Origin: Setophaga petechia
Taxonomy: Eukaryota > Chordata > Aves > Passeriformes > Parulidae
Reading direction: 5' to 3'
Assembly (NCBI GenBank): GCA_024362935.1
Contig: JANCRA010000001.1
Coordinates: 49,387,501-49,451,500, forward strand
DNA length: 64,000 bases
Shown here: one piece after another, positions 15,201-27,600 of the stretch
How the letters are laid out: every line of letters begins with the position of its first letter
How positions within the stretch are numbered: the stretch's first letter is position 1
Made by a program: the position numbers and the translations under genes
Notes under the pieces: generated by a model
Seen by the model: the letters and a program-made list of their open reading frames with translations, nothing else
What the model was told of the DNA's origin: nothing
The model's database searches: none

Positions 15201-17400
15201 CTCAGCCACCCCATGAAAACCACTACACCCTCATTAAAATGTTTTTGTCAGATAACAAGTAAGTGGGAGTTGCATGGAGATTTTCCCTCTGACAGTGGCT
15301 GATGGCCCCGATGGAGAGGGAAAGCTGCTGGCTGGGGTCCATATGAGCACCAGCAACATGTGGAGAGAAGGCAGCAATGTGCAGACAGGGATCCATCCAA
15401 AACATCAGGGAATCCTTCAGTAATCACTTAAGACTGAGAGTCTGCAAATGATGCCACTGTTAAGAGATGAAGACAAATAAACTGCCTGGAGCTTTACAAA
15501 CCCTGTAGTCCTAAGAGATTAACAAAAAAACTTTAAAAGGAAAAAGATCATAGCCATAGCATATGTATGTTCTCATGGCAATCTTACAAAGACTGCAAGG
15601 CAAAAAGGATGAAATGATACATCTAATTTTAAGTAAAAACTGATACACAGGGCATCTCAAGAACCTTGTTAATGGAAGATTTACCAGGGTAAATATGAAA
15701 GGAATTTCATAAAATATTGTGGTAAAAGAAAAAAATCAGTATACTACACTTACCTTGGGGGAAAAAAAAGAGGTAAATATATACAGAATAGCAGACAGAA
15801 GAAAAAAATGTTTTTAAAGTGGAAACTCTATGAGTTGTATTGAAGTATAAATTATATCAAGTGTTGTGAAAGCAAGCAAACTGTGGAAATACATTTATTT
15901 TGAATCTTTTCACTTTATTTGATCCTCAACAATTATTAATTTTCCTTGGTATTCATTGACTCTTTCCACTTTCTCAATTCTTTCTGCATCATGGTAGCTC
16001 AATCAGAAAAACAGCATTTCTCATCAAGTTATATTACTTGTAATTCCTGTGAGGGGATGCACATTTGTACCAGGCTAAAAATTGTATTTTTCACCCTACA
16101 CTACATATTGGTATTTTTCAATCCAACAAATTTAATCCTGTCGAATTTATTTCACAATCCAAACAAAGCATTTGTCAGAACTGAAAGCTCCAGTGCTTTC
16201 TCACAGGGGAATTCTAGATCTCTATTCCTCTTATCCCAAGTGAATGATTATGGCCTTGAGACAAAACCCTTTTCCCTACTTTTTATAACATACATTAGAA
16301 GAATCAAAAACCTGGAGAATGTTCACCTTTTTTAGCATCGTACAAACACAACGAAACATTCCCTGAGCAAACAGTAACAGTTACACCTCAGGGAAAGTCA
16401 CTGCACTGACAGACAAGATACAGTAATTTACAGATACTGATACTGATTTAGCTTCTTGATATAACCAGGACAGTGAACATACATGGCAATATAAGATTAA
16501 ATTCTAATTTTAAAACAAATGCAATCACCTAATTTCATATTTTCTCAATACTGTTTTCTGAAAGTAAATACCAAGCCTCAAATCTCCATCTCCATAAGCA
16601 ATGGCAAAGCTAGAGAACACAGTCTGAGGGGTTTTGTCTTTTCACACACTTCAGGGGTGATCAGACTGTGTGATCAGCTGTGATGGGGAAGTGGCAGTAC
16701 ATTATGAGCTCTCTCACCCTGTTCTGCCTCCTCCCTTGTTCAATGTGCACTTCAGCCTGCATGAGTCTGTCGGCCAGCTTGAGGCCAGCACTCGACTCTC
16801 TGTGTCCCCTCTGAGCACTGGTTTGACAGTCTGCTTGCATTCACTGCTGCAAGCCTCATTAGGATCCTCAGTAATGGCAGGCTGGAAGCCACTTCCTAAA
16901 CAAGAGTAAAATGAAGATTGATTAAATGGACAATGAAAAAGTACTTTCAGTCCAACCTTAGCAGCTGGCAGTGTGGATACCTAAATGCCTTCACAGCAAA
17001 GACAGTGATGTTCTCTCTGTGCTGGAAGACCCATGACCGCAGTACAACAGGCTGAAATGCAAAGAGCTTGGCTTGGAAGTAAATTTGAAAGCTAGTCAGG
17101 AGAAAAGCAGGATGAAAAGAAAGGTCACATAACTCTGCAGAGGATGTAGATGTTTGAAAATCTGGTTTTATTCCAACTTGGAATGAAGTACCAGAGCTTT
17201 GAAATTCTATGAAATATGTTTCGGAGTTGAGGCACTCAGGTAATCTGCCTGCCTATCTCAGAAGCACAGACCATAAGAAAATGGAAAATTTTTAATGGAA
17301 AAAACCCATTAGTTGGCTTCAGTCAGGATCTGATATCTTAAAGTCAATGAAGTTTTACTAACATTTAAGTAATTTACAGAATAGAATCACAGGTTTTCTT

Positions 17401-17436
17401 CTTTAAATACTGATTTTCTCTTTAAATACTGATTCT
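17401..17436. repeat. 19-base tandem duplication
   Basis: CTTTAAATACTGATT occurs twice, at 17401 and 17420, with spacing bases that differ slightly. This is a minor local duplication. Confidence 0.8.
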
Positions 17437-18474
17437 ACAGCAGCATACTACTAGCCTGATTTCCATTCTACAAGCATAATTTTTGGCTTAGACATGTGTT
17501 AGATAAATATATGTGACATGGTACATAAATAAAACATGGTTTTGTTTATAATAAATACTACTAATTTCCCTCACTAAAATTTAGGCAAAATATTAAAAAA
17601 GAATAAAATCAAAGAATCATAAATCAGATCTGCATTTACATCACTACCATGAGGGTGAACCAAAGATCTAACAGGGGATATGAAACAGTTATTTTGTAGA
17701 CCTAACAGCAACTGTCTCCTGAGAGAGGAAAATTTCAACACAATATACATCTCCAGGAAATAAATGTTTTAAGGATATTGCACATGAAAAGCTTTCATTT
17801 CTCAGAGCATTTAAAAATGCCAGGCATGCTATTTTTGCTGGTCTCTGTTTAAATTAGAGTTTGTGGGGAGGTGCCTTCATCATTGCTTAATTGAATCTGG
17901 AGAAAACTTGAAACAACTTCTTCCATTTTTCTTTCCTCTGCTTTCCCCCTAGCACACCTCACTTCTTGTCCAAGGCAAAACCAGTGAATAACATATGCAA
18001 TAACCTATGGGAATTTTTCCACTATAAGTCCCATTAAAAAATATCCAGTCCCATGATCAGTCTACTTCCCAAAGCTAAGGTCCTGCCTCAAGGCCTTCTT
18101 TTGGCCTGTCTTCAGCTACCTGAAGATGGGTTAAAAGGAGCCTTTGCTCTTGGTGCCTTTATAACCAAATAAATGTCTTCTGCAAAGCATTCTTAAAGGC
18201 AACTTTGCTGAATTCCTAAACCAGGTTGACAAAATCTATCTCCTCATTTAATCTCCTTTGAATTTGTGTCCATCTAACTTCTAAGTAATACTGGTTCAGA
18301 AGCCAGATAAAGAACATGAGACCAAACAAAACAGATCACTTTCATCTTTTAGCACAGCAGGGCAATACTATGATCTTGCTCATTTCCTTTTCCTCCTCTA
18401 GTGTTTATGTGTAGCAACTATTTCTTAAATTAATTTGTGCTGACAGCATAAACTCCTGCTGCTCCTTGTTGAAC

Positions 18475-18680
18475 GTGACAAAGAATTTTTTTACTGTGAG
18501 GCTGGCTGAACTCTGGAATAGGTTGCCTGGAGAGGTCATGGAGTCTCCCTCTCTGCAGATAGTCAAAAGGTATCTGGACATAATCCTGAATAATGTGTCT
18601 AATGGACTCCAAGTGACCCGGGAGGCTGGGCTAGCTAACCTCTAGTGGTTCCTTCCAACCTGATCCATTCTGTGATTTTT
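18475..18680 (+). mobile_element. CR1 LINE 3'-end fragment
   Basis: A plus-strand CR1 tail. It contains ACTGTGAGGCTGGCTGAACT, GGAATAGGTTGCCTGGAGAG and GGTTCCTTCCAACCTGATCC, and finishes in CATTCTGTGATT, the end typical of this LINE. Only the last 200 bases or so of the element are present. It ends about 80 bases from an oppositely oriented CR1 tail at 18762-19010, so the two copies lie tail to tail. Confidence 0.87.
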
Positions 18681-18761
18681 TATTTGCTCTGAAATACAGG
18701 AATTTCTGTAAGATCAAAATATTTATCTATCTAAAACCAAGTGGTGATTCCCTTTCTCAGC

Positions 18762-19010
18762 AATTCACAGAAAGGTTTGGGTTGGAAGGGACCTTAAAGA
18801 TCCTCTAGTTCCAACTCCCCTACCACAGGCAGGGATACCTTTCACTGGACCAAGCTGCTCAGAGCCCCATCCAGCCTGGCTTGGAACGCTTCCAAGGATG
18901 GGGCATCCACAGCTGGATGTGTGGCCCATCCTGGGCTGTGAATGCACATGGCTGGATCATGTCCAACCTCTCATCCCTCAGCATCCCCAAGTCCTTCTCA
19001 GCACGACTGC
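18762..19010 (-). mobile_element. CR1 LINE 3'-end fragment, minus orientation
   Basis: The reverse complement of a CR1 tail. It starts at the 3' terminus with GGTTTGGGTTGGAAGGGACC and continues through CTACCACAGGCAGGGATACC, CCCATCCAGCCTGGCTTGG and CATCCCCAAGTCCTTCTCAG. The sequence jumps from the usual 3' part at about 18905 into a more 5' CR1 segment at about 18940, which suggests an internal deletion or a different subfamily. The 5' limit is uncertain and could reach about 19110. Confidence 0.85.
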
Positions 19011-19120
19011 CTGGTCACTTGTAAGAGGAGACAAAATAAGCACAGCCCCCAAGCCAGCATGGGGCTCTTATTTAAAGAGAGGGCCCTCGCTGTGGATGAC
19101 CCAGGAAACCAGGGTCATGT

Positions 19121-19157
19121 TTTGTAAAAACATGCATAGAAAGCATGTTTTTACAAA
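19121..19157. repeat. Perfect 15-base inverted repeat (hairpin)
   Basis: The arms TTTGTAAAAACATGC (19121-19135) and GCATGTTTTTACAAA (19143-19157) are exact reverse complements, separated by a 7-base loop ATAGAAA. The hairpin lies about 110 bases beyond the recognised end of the minus-strand CR1 fragment. No function is evident. Confidence 0.85.
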
Positions 19158-22100
19158 CTCAAAGTGATACTTTTTGCACCTATTCTCACAATTAGCAGAA
19201 GCAGCTGTTACTTACATTTATGGAAATTCGCAGATGAATTGCAGCACTATTTAATATTCCATTTAAGAAAGAACATCTGGTACAAAAACCTCCTGAATCT
19301 TTAAAAATTATTTAAAAATAAGCTAAATAGCAGAAGTCTTAACTAGGGGAAAATTATGTGGGGAGGTGAGAAACTTATAATGTGTAAATCTAAAATTAGC
19401 TCTTGACATCAGCAGGCCCCAACTCCTGTCGAAAATCTAGAAACCATAAAATCAGCTAGTTGGGTAAGTGCTTCCAAAATAGAATAAATTCTTTTAAAAC
19501 AGTCTTCAAAAATATTACTGCTGATTATGAAGTGTCTGCAAAAGCAACTTGAATTAGGTTCCCATCATTGCAGCCATTGTTTCTAGTGGTGGACAAAGCA
19601 TTTTTATCAATGTGCTCTTAAATTTATTCACAGATAATTATCTAATCTTGTCGACCAAATGTTAAAGGAAAGAATTTATTTTGACAAAAAGATTACAAGT
19701 ATATGTTGCAAAAGCATTACAGCCATAACAAAACTACCATACACAATCTGAAAAAGGAGAAAAAGCATGGGAGATCTTGCTCAGAAAAATCTCACAAGAA
19801 AACTCCTAGCAAACTGTGAAAGGAGTGATAGGGTATAAACTTCAACCTTTACTTCAGACAAACTAATGAGAGCTTCTTCAGTGTCACAGGGAATATTATC
19901 AGAAGAAATAATGGCTATTAGTTTTCATTTCAGTTTAACTGAAGGACAAAATTAATTATATAATAATTGATTGTGAGTAAATTAACTGTGTTTAGGGGTT
20001 AGAAATGTTCAACACTGAATTTTTATGGTAGCTATGAAATCAGTTATATTTTCTGGAAACCAAGGTAAACTAATGCAATGACTATACCTCTATCTTCTGA
20101 TGAGAAGGAAGGAGGCAGAACAGTCCTGCCAATCAGACAACATCGCTTTGGAGAAAGGATTGGATTAGAAATAGTTTTGTCAGATCTTATCTCCACTACA
20201 AACTAATCCTCTCTAGCTGTCATTTTATTTCAAAGAGACACTCATCCCATGGCAATCAAGTGCATATTAGTTTTGCAGATATTCAGAGTGGGCTTTTTAT
20301 AACACAAGGATCAGCCACCCTCAGTTATGTAGAAAATACACACTTTAATACACTGTCTGTCTCTACCAATGTGTGTGTAATAGCTTTGCTGCATTAATGT
20401 GCTTGCTTGATTTCTTTTTTTAAAAATTTATTTACTCTGTTTGGCTGGTTGAAGCAATTTACTCTCCTTGGGAAGACATTTGTCTCTCAAGAGGAACACA
20501 ACAGAGATGTTTATAGTAAGGCTATAAAAGCAGGGAGGAAGGATAAGCAGTAACCAAGACTATCACATCCAATTAAAATTGCTGGTATGACAACAGGAGA
20601 ATATAATTAAGTACAATAGCAATTTAAGAAAGCAGAACAAAGAATAGCCAACACAAATTGAAGAAGAAAATAATTATTACATCTTTGAAGATCATGGGAG
20701 GTCAGCCCCTCAGTTATTTGTTTTAGTCCAGAAACAGCATACCCAGCAAGATCCCAAAGAAGAGGATGTCAATTACTGAGTCTTTGAAAGCCATGTAGAG
20801 AAACAGAAAGCAATTACAGGAGAACATAACCAAACAGTTGTTTGCACAACAGCAAATATTATGAGATCCTCATAAAGTACATAATACATCTTCTACTCAG
20901 TATTTAATCACTAAAGCTCCTCTTCTTTTCTCTCAAACACACTAGCAGTTTAACTACTGCTTTCAATACAAAATTCTGGTCAGAGCTTACATACAGTGTG
21001 GGGTTTCTTTCTTTTTGTATTCCAAGACAAAAATTTTATTATATAACTACCCAAATTCGGATAGCATAGATATTTGTAGTGACAACAAGGCACACATCAA
21101 TTATAGTCATATTGTCCTGCATACACCTCTATAATGAATTTGGGTATGTTTTATCAACGAAGTTTTGTTTTTATAGAAAAAATAACACACTACAACTTTT
21201 TTGTTGTCACTAGAGAGGTAGATCTGGTAGGTATCTCACAATTGTGCCACAGTGTGACACAGGATAGAAACCAGCCATGTGAATATCTCTATCCACCAAC
21301 CATGTGAATACAGGCCACAGCACTAAACACCACACAGCTAGAATGAAGAAAACACTGAAATAATTAAAATGCAGACACAAGGTGTGACTTTCTTATGCTG
21401 TAAATCACACAAGTGCCCTGGTACATATTGGCCTTGCACACAGACTTCAGTGAGTGTCTCCTTATGCCACCAACACCCCACTGAGGGTGTAAAAGCCTAG
21501 AGAACCATGGTACAATACACAAGGTATATTGGTACCACCAGACTTGTAACATCAGTCAGGCCTGACTTTTCACATGTGAGGCACGGCTGATTGAAGGATA
21601 AATATATCCATACGCTGCTTCTCTTCAGCTGCTGTTATCAGCAACCTAAACCAAAAAACAAAACAACCAACCTTCACAGCCAACACAATGTGCCAGCTGA
21701 GCTCCAGGCTACCAATACTGAGCCTTACCTCTCAGTAACACAAAGGCACAGCCTTAGTTCCAGACTTCATGTCAGTGCAAAGGACCTGCAGACAGCCCCC
21801 AGCTCCTGTTCTTCTAAGTGCAGACCCTCTGTGTTGGGATAGATTTCCCAAACTGGTTTTGCTTCATTTTAGATACCAAAATAAATGACCTTGGCTGCAG
21901 CAAGCACCACATTCTGTCCCAAGAACCCCAACACTACATTGCAAAACTCAATTTTACTATGCCTGAAAATACACAAACAGAAAGGATTGCTTCAGGTTGC
22001 AGTTTCAGTAATGATGCAAATGATACAAATCCCTTTGAAACTGATTTATTTTACCGTGAGATTTTTCTTTTTCATTGTTTTGTTACTAAAATGTTTTATC

Positions 22101-23599
22101 CTTGAACTTTCACCTTATGGTAAGCAAGTGCATATAAAAATCTAAGCCAACGTCACTCTATAGATTGTAAAAAACCCAGTCATTTTCTCATCCAGTCATT
22201 CAGCCATCACCTGGATGGCCTATATTCAAGGATGCAAGAGCATAAAAAGGCAAGGAATTGAACTACACAATAAATCAAGAATTTGCTCAGATTTTCACCA
22301 AAATGTAAAATCTAAAATGTAAAATCTTAAATCCAAGACCCCTTCTTGCAGGTTAAAAACAAAAGTCAGGGAGGCCACTTAAAGTGTGGTTTAAGTGGTT
22401 CGACATTCTGAACATATTTTTTGAACATCCATTTACTAGACATTTCTAAGATCCTACAAAATAAAAAAATCCTTTAAGCCTGTATTTCAATTTGCCTTGA
22501 ATTCAATTTGTTATGAATTCTGTGCATAATGTTGGAGAAAGAAGGAAAAAAAAAATACATTTTTCAACCTTGTAATTAACAACAACAAGTTACAGTGGAG
22601 TACAATGAATAGGATTTATTTGATTGCAAGCAGTGGTAGAGAATGGACTCAGAAAAGGCAAATATGCTCTCCAGGACAGAGCAGGTCTAAAAGCTCAAAC
22701 ACTAAGGCGAGAAAGATGACCTCGAAGATGAGAGCACTCAGCTTTATTACAGGAAAAAAAAAAGGAGCAAACAGTCACTGACTGAAAAATCTGATTCTGG
22801 CCTCTGAAGACCATCACTTCTAGATAAAATCCAATCAACATACACACTCATGATAAAATTATAGGAAAAGAAGATAAAAACAGCAGTAGGTTCATATGTC
22901 TGCTGCTGATTCTTCCCTTTCCCTCTAAAAGGGAACTGCCTGAAATACTCTTTCCTTTAGAGACTTCTGACTTGTGTTTTAGGTAAATAGGATTGTTTAA
23001 AAATTCCCAGTAATCATGAACAAACTTCAACAAAGAAAATACTGAAAATCAAATTATGCTGCATATCTAATGCATCATAAGTATCACACATCAGTAAATG
23101 TGATAAAGAATTACTCTTTTCATTACTTTTTGGGAAAATATCAACCAGATATCACATTGTGATGTACTTATACATGTGACAAACCATCAAGTCACTTCTC
23201 AGCCAAACTGGAAATCCAACAGGCTTCCCACGAAACCTCGGTATTTTTCCTGTCCATCATTGGATCAGTTCAATTGCCAAATTCAACTGAGCAAATCCTT
23301 GCTCATCCAAACTCTGCTTTACTTTGACAAGAAGGAACTGTTTGGGTAGTAGAGTTAATTTGAAAACATAAAACACTGTGTGGGTTTTAGGTGGAAGATG
23401 AATATGCTTTTATCGTTGCAGAAAATGTTTGTATGTACACAAAGGAATATTACTTTTTAGCTCATATACACTGTACACAGGTATGGAGACACACACAGGA
23501 GCAGAAGAAAATCCTGCTCTGGATTTCCTCAATCCAAATATGATGCCTGTTCCTGAACATACTTGCTGCCTGTGGCACACACACCAGGGCAAACCAACA

Positions 23600-24656
23600 T
23601 TTTGGATTTCAGTAAAGATTTCAATGCTGTCTCTCACAGGATCCTTCCACACAAAATGTCCAGCACACAGCTGGATAAACACATCATGGGATGGGTGAGC
23701 AGCTGGCTCACTGGTCAGGCTCAAAGGGTCACAGTGAATGAGGTGACACCAGACTAGTGACCTGTCACCACAGGGCTCCATCTCAGGTCATGGACTCTGT
23801 GACATCTTCATGAATGACTTGGATGCAGCACTGGAAGGGATACTAGGTAAGTTCACAGGCAATGCAAACCTGGCAGGAGCTGTTGGCTCCCTCGAAGGCA
23901 GAGAGACCCTGCAGAGAGACCTTTATGAATCAGAGGGCTGGGCAAGGACCAACCATGTGAACCTCAATAGGGCAAAGTGCTGGATTCTGCCCCTGGGATG
24001 GGGCAGCCCTGGGTCTATGGACAGACTGGGGAATGAGAGGGTGGAAGGCAGCGCCATGGAAAGGGACCTGGGGTCCTGGCTGATGGCAAGTTGGACATGG
24101 GTCAGCAGTGCCCTGGCGGCCAGGAGGGCCAGCCTTGTCCTGGGGGACATCAGGCACAGCATCACCAGCCAGGCAAAGGAGAAATAGAAGAACATGTTAA
24201 GTTATTAGAGAGCATCCAAAGGAGGGTTATGAAGATCATGAAGGGTCGTGAAAATATGCCATATTTGGAGAGACTGAGGTGACTTGGCCTGTTCAGTCTG
24301 GAAGAGACCGAGGGGAGACCTCACTGCAGTTACAGCTTCCTCATGAGGGGAAGAGGAGGGGCAGGCACTGATCCCTTCTCTGTGGTGACCAGGGACAAAA
24401 CCCAAGGGAATGGCCTGAAGTTGTGTCAGGGGTGGTTTAGGCTGGATATCACGAAAAGATTCTTCACCCAGAAAGTGTCTGGGCACTGAAACAGGATCCC
24501 CAGGGAAGTGGTTACAGCACCAGCCCGACAGAGAAGAAGAAGCATTTAGACAATGTGCTTGGGCACGTGGTCTGACTTGGTGTGTCCTATGCAGAATCAG
24601 AAGTTGGATTTGATGACCTCTGGTCCTTTCAAACTCAGCAGATTATGTGAATTATG
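23600..24656 (+). mobile_element. CR1 LINE fragment with decayed reverse transcriptase and 3' end
   Basis: A 5'-truncated CR1 (chicken repeat 1) non-LTR retrotransposon in plus orientation, antisense to GRID2. Reverse-transcriptase-like peptides appear in order but in alternating frames. The block DFSKDFNAVSHRILPHKM lies in the frame spanning 23563-23757. FMNDLDAALEGI and DLYESEGWARTNHVNLNRAKC lie in a second frame spanning 23810-24187. LLESIQRRVMKIMKG is back in the first frame, up to a stop at about 24282. The position that should carry the catalytic FADD box reads FTGN, so the enzyme is dead. The usual segment between the SITSQ-like block and LLESIQRR appears to be missing, an internal deletion. 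The 3' end has the CR1 form (CTGGTCCTTTCAAACTC followed by an ATTATGTGA-type tail). CR1 elements typically insert 5'-truncated, as here. The left boundary is approximate. Confidence 0.88.
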
Positions 24657-27600
24657 TGTGTTTGATACTTGTTTGGAGCCTTCTACCTCTCCCTGGTATG
24701 CATCTTTTCTGTCCACCTGAACAAAAATCATTGCCATCTGCTCCCACTGGAAACATCTGAATTTTCACTGCAGATTTCAGTGGAAGTGGCACATGGGTGC
24801 ATCAGATTCTTAACTCCTATGTTCAGCTTCATTCATTTCACCTCATATCTGTATATCATGGTTTTGGCTAAAGACAGAATCACTTTCCTTACTAATGAAA
24901 AAAGAAACAGAAAAACAAACAGCTGACTTCCGGTCTAGTTTTCATTAGGATACATGTAAAATAAAAAAGAGAACCATAATGAACTAAGATTTTTTTTAAA
25001 AGGGGGGAAAAACAAAAAAAAAAAGAAAAGACTAAGTTACCATGAACTTCGGACACACAAAGGCTGAATCAACCTTTTGGAAAAGTTGAATAAATTTTCC
25101 TAATTCTCAGTAAATAAGTTGATTAAAGAAATAAGCCTGGTTAGAGCACTATGTAACACTAAAGCAAATCTCTGTCTTTAGATCTCAAAGATTCACAATT
25201 TGCTTCATGATCAGATCTAGTATCTGATAAAATAACAACTATGTCACTACATGAAAAAAACCCCTGTATTTTTTCAAATAATTAAATTTAAAAATTGTTA
25301 TTTTCAACAGAAAGACAACAATCAAATATAATAAAAATCAGGGCTTTTGCTATCAGGAATAATCTCATTCCACAGAATAAATGTTACTTCTCATTCTATT
25401 CACAGTAACAATGAGTAAAAGCATGTCGAAAGTTCAATTACATGAGGCAATTTAAATTACATTTGCTCCTTAAACACTCTTTCCTTTTTTTTTCCACTTG
25501 CCCACAACCTAGCAAGAACTCCTCAGTACTTAATTTATAGGCTTAATTCTATGTTCCATGTATATTTTACCATTTCATTTATAGAGTTCTTTTATTCATG
25601 AAAGTAGCAGTGTAGCTTCTTTTCATCCAAGGTAATCTTATTTTAATACTGTCCCACATTAGCCTGGGATAGAAAAAAGGAAATTTATTTTCAAAATCAT
25701 GTGTAGCAGATTATACTAATGCCGAAAGCTACATGATTTTAATTTTCTTTGAAAATAAATATAAACAAATAAAACAGTACCTATAGAGGTTAGTGCAATA
25801 AGCATAACACATACACACAGGCCAACATACAGGACTTATCTGCTGCAACTCAAAGATTTGGCAGCAGCTATTTTTGTTGAATACACCTTTTCAGTAAATA
25901 TAATCCAGTTCTGCCATGCAGATGAGCTTAACTTTTAATAAATGTTTAACCCTAAACAGTTCTAATGTCTCCAGCATGCTTGAAGTCTGGATATGATGGG
26001 GTTCAGTGACTTCAAGTGTGCCGCAGAGTGGAACCTTTGCAATAAGAAATAGCAAATATTTTCATTTACACAAACCATGCAGCTTAGAGTGAGTTGAAGA
26101 ATAGTACTCTCCAACCTGGGAAGTGTCCATGCTCACTGCATTGATGGCTTGAGGTTGTCAAGCCTCAAAGAGCTTTGTTGGCTTTACACATTGCCAATAC
26201 TCTGAAAATTTTGCTAAACTGCTGAATCTTGCTGGCACAGCCAAAAAATGTTCTCACTTCTCTTTGTAAGAGGCCACTAAACCCTGCAACAGAACAAGGG
26301 GTAGGAAGATACACAGTCACATTGGCTGAGGTTGCTGGGCTGGTAACCCCTCCTCGAGGGGAGGCTGGAGGCAGCAGTTCCTTCAGCACTTACACCCAGG
26401 CCTTCCAGAACCTGCCTGTCAAAACTCCATCAAAATCCCTGGCTGATGCTAGGGCTCTTTCACACATGGCTTACTGGATTTTCAATGTGTGAAGTTTTTC
26501 TCTATAAATAAATGAATGAATTAGCTGCATTGTCCCTTCTTTGTAGTCCCGTTATTAGCTCCTATAGTCACAACACAGAAGAACACATTCACATTTCTGC
26601 ACTCAAGTGATAAGGTAGCTTCCTTAGCTAAACAGAAAAAGACCTGAAAGCAGAGATGTACTGACAGCATTTTGGCTCAGTGGAGGACATCTGGCTTATG
26701 TCCTAAAGTATTGCTTCCCAAAGCCTTTTCTTCTCAAACTTGCTTTGTTACCCCCAGAACCTCTGTTTCCACCTGACTCTCTTGGCCTGATCCTGCTCCT
26801 ACTCAGACTCCTCACACTTGACTTTTGAAGCCCGTGATTTTTGTTGTCATGCCAAACTGGCAAAGACATCTACTTTAAGCACATCTTATTTTTCCTTTAC
26901 ATGGCTTTTCCTATCCATCATATTCATCCCAAATCAGAAGAACATAAGCAAAAAAAAATCCCCAACCCAAAACATAAAGCAAAAAACCGACACACAGTTC
27001 ACATCCATCACCACTGCTATCAGATATCATAACAAATTTTGTGCAAGACAGTAGGATATTAAGTAATCACAAAAGTTTCAGTGGGAAAATTTTGCTTCAC
27101 CTGTGGGACCTAGGCAGCTATTTGAGAGTAGAGAAGAAATGCACCAGAAAAGAAAAACAAACAAACAAACAACCAGAACAAGTCACCAGTATATTCTTGG
27201 CAAAGTATTTTCCCAGATGCTGCCACAAACTCATCTGTGGAGAGGTGTCAGTCTCTGCTAGCTCCATACCTCTGCACTCCTTAGTCCCAGTGAATTTCAC
27301 TCTTCCAGGAGATTTTTTTTCCTTCCACTCCTCCATCTCCAGCTCAAAGGATAAAAAATTATATCTGGGAGTCTGACTGGCCCCTCCCTCTCACTTCACA
27401 TTAATCCTTTAGCCAGAAAGGAGAAATACTGTGATACTTGCTCCCAGAGCTTCCTGCCTTTCCCTGCTGTATGGAGGGCAAATTAATACATAGTGTTTAA
27501 AGAGAAGGTAGGCTTTTATTTCCACAGCCAGAGAAGTGTATTTACTTCTTAATCTCCATTTTATTAAGAGTATAAGTACAGATCTCTTCTCTGCAAGCTC

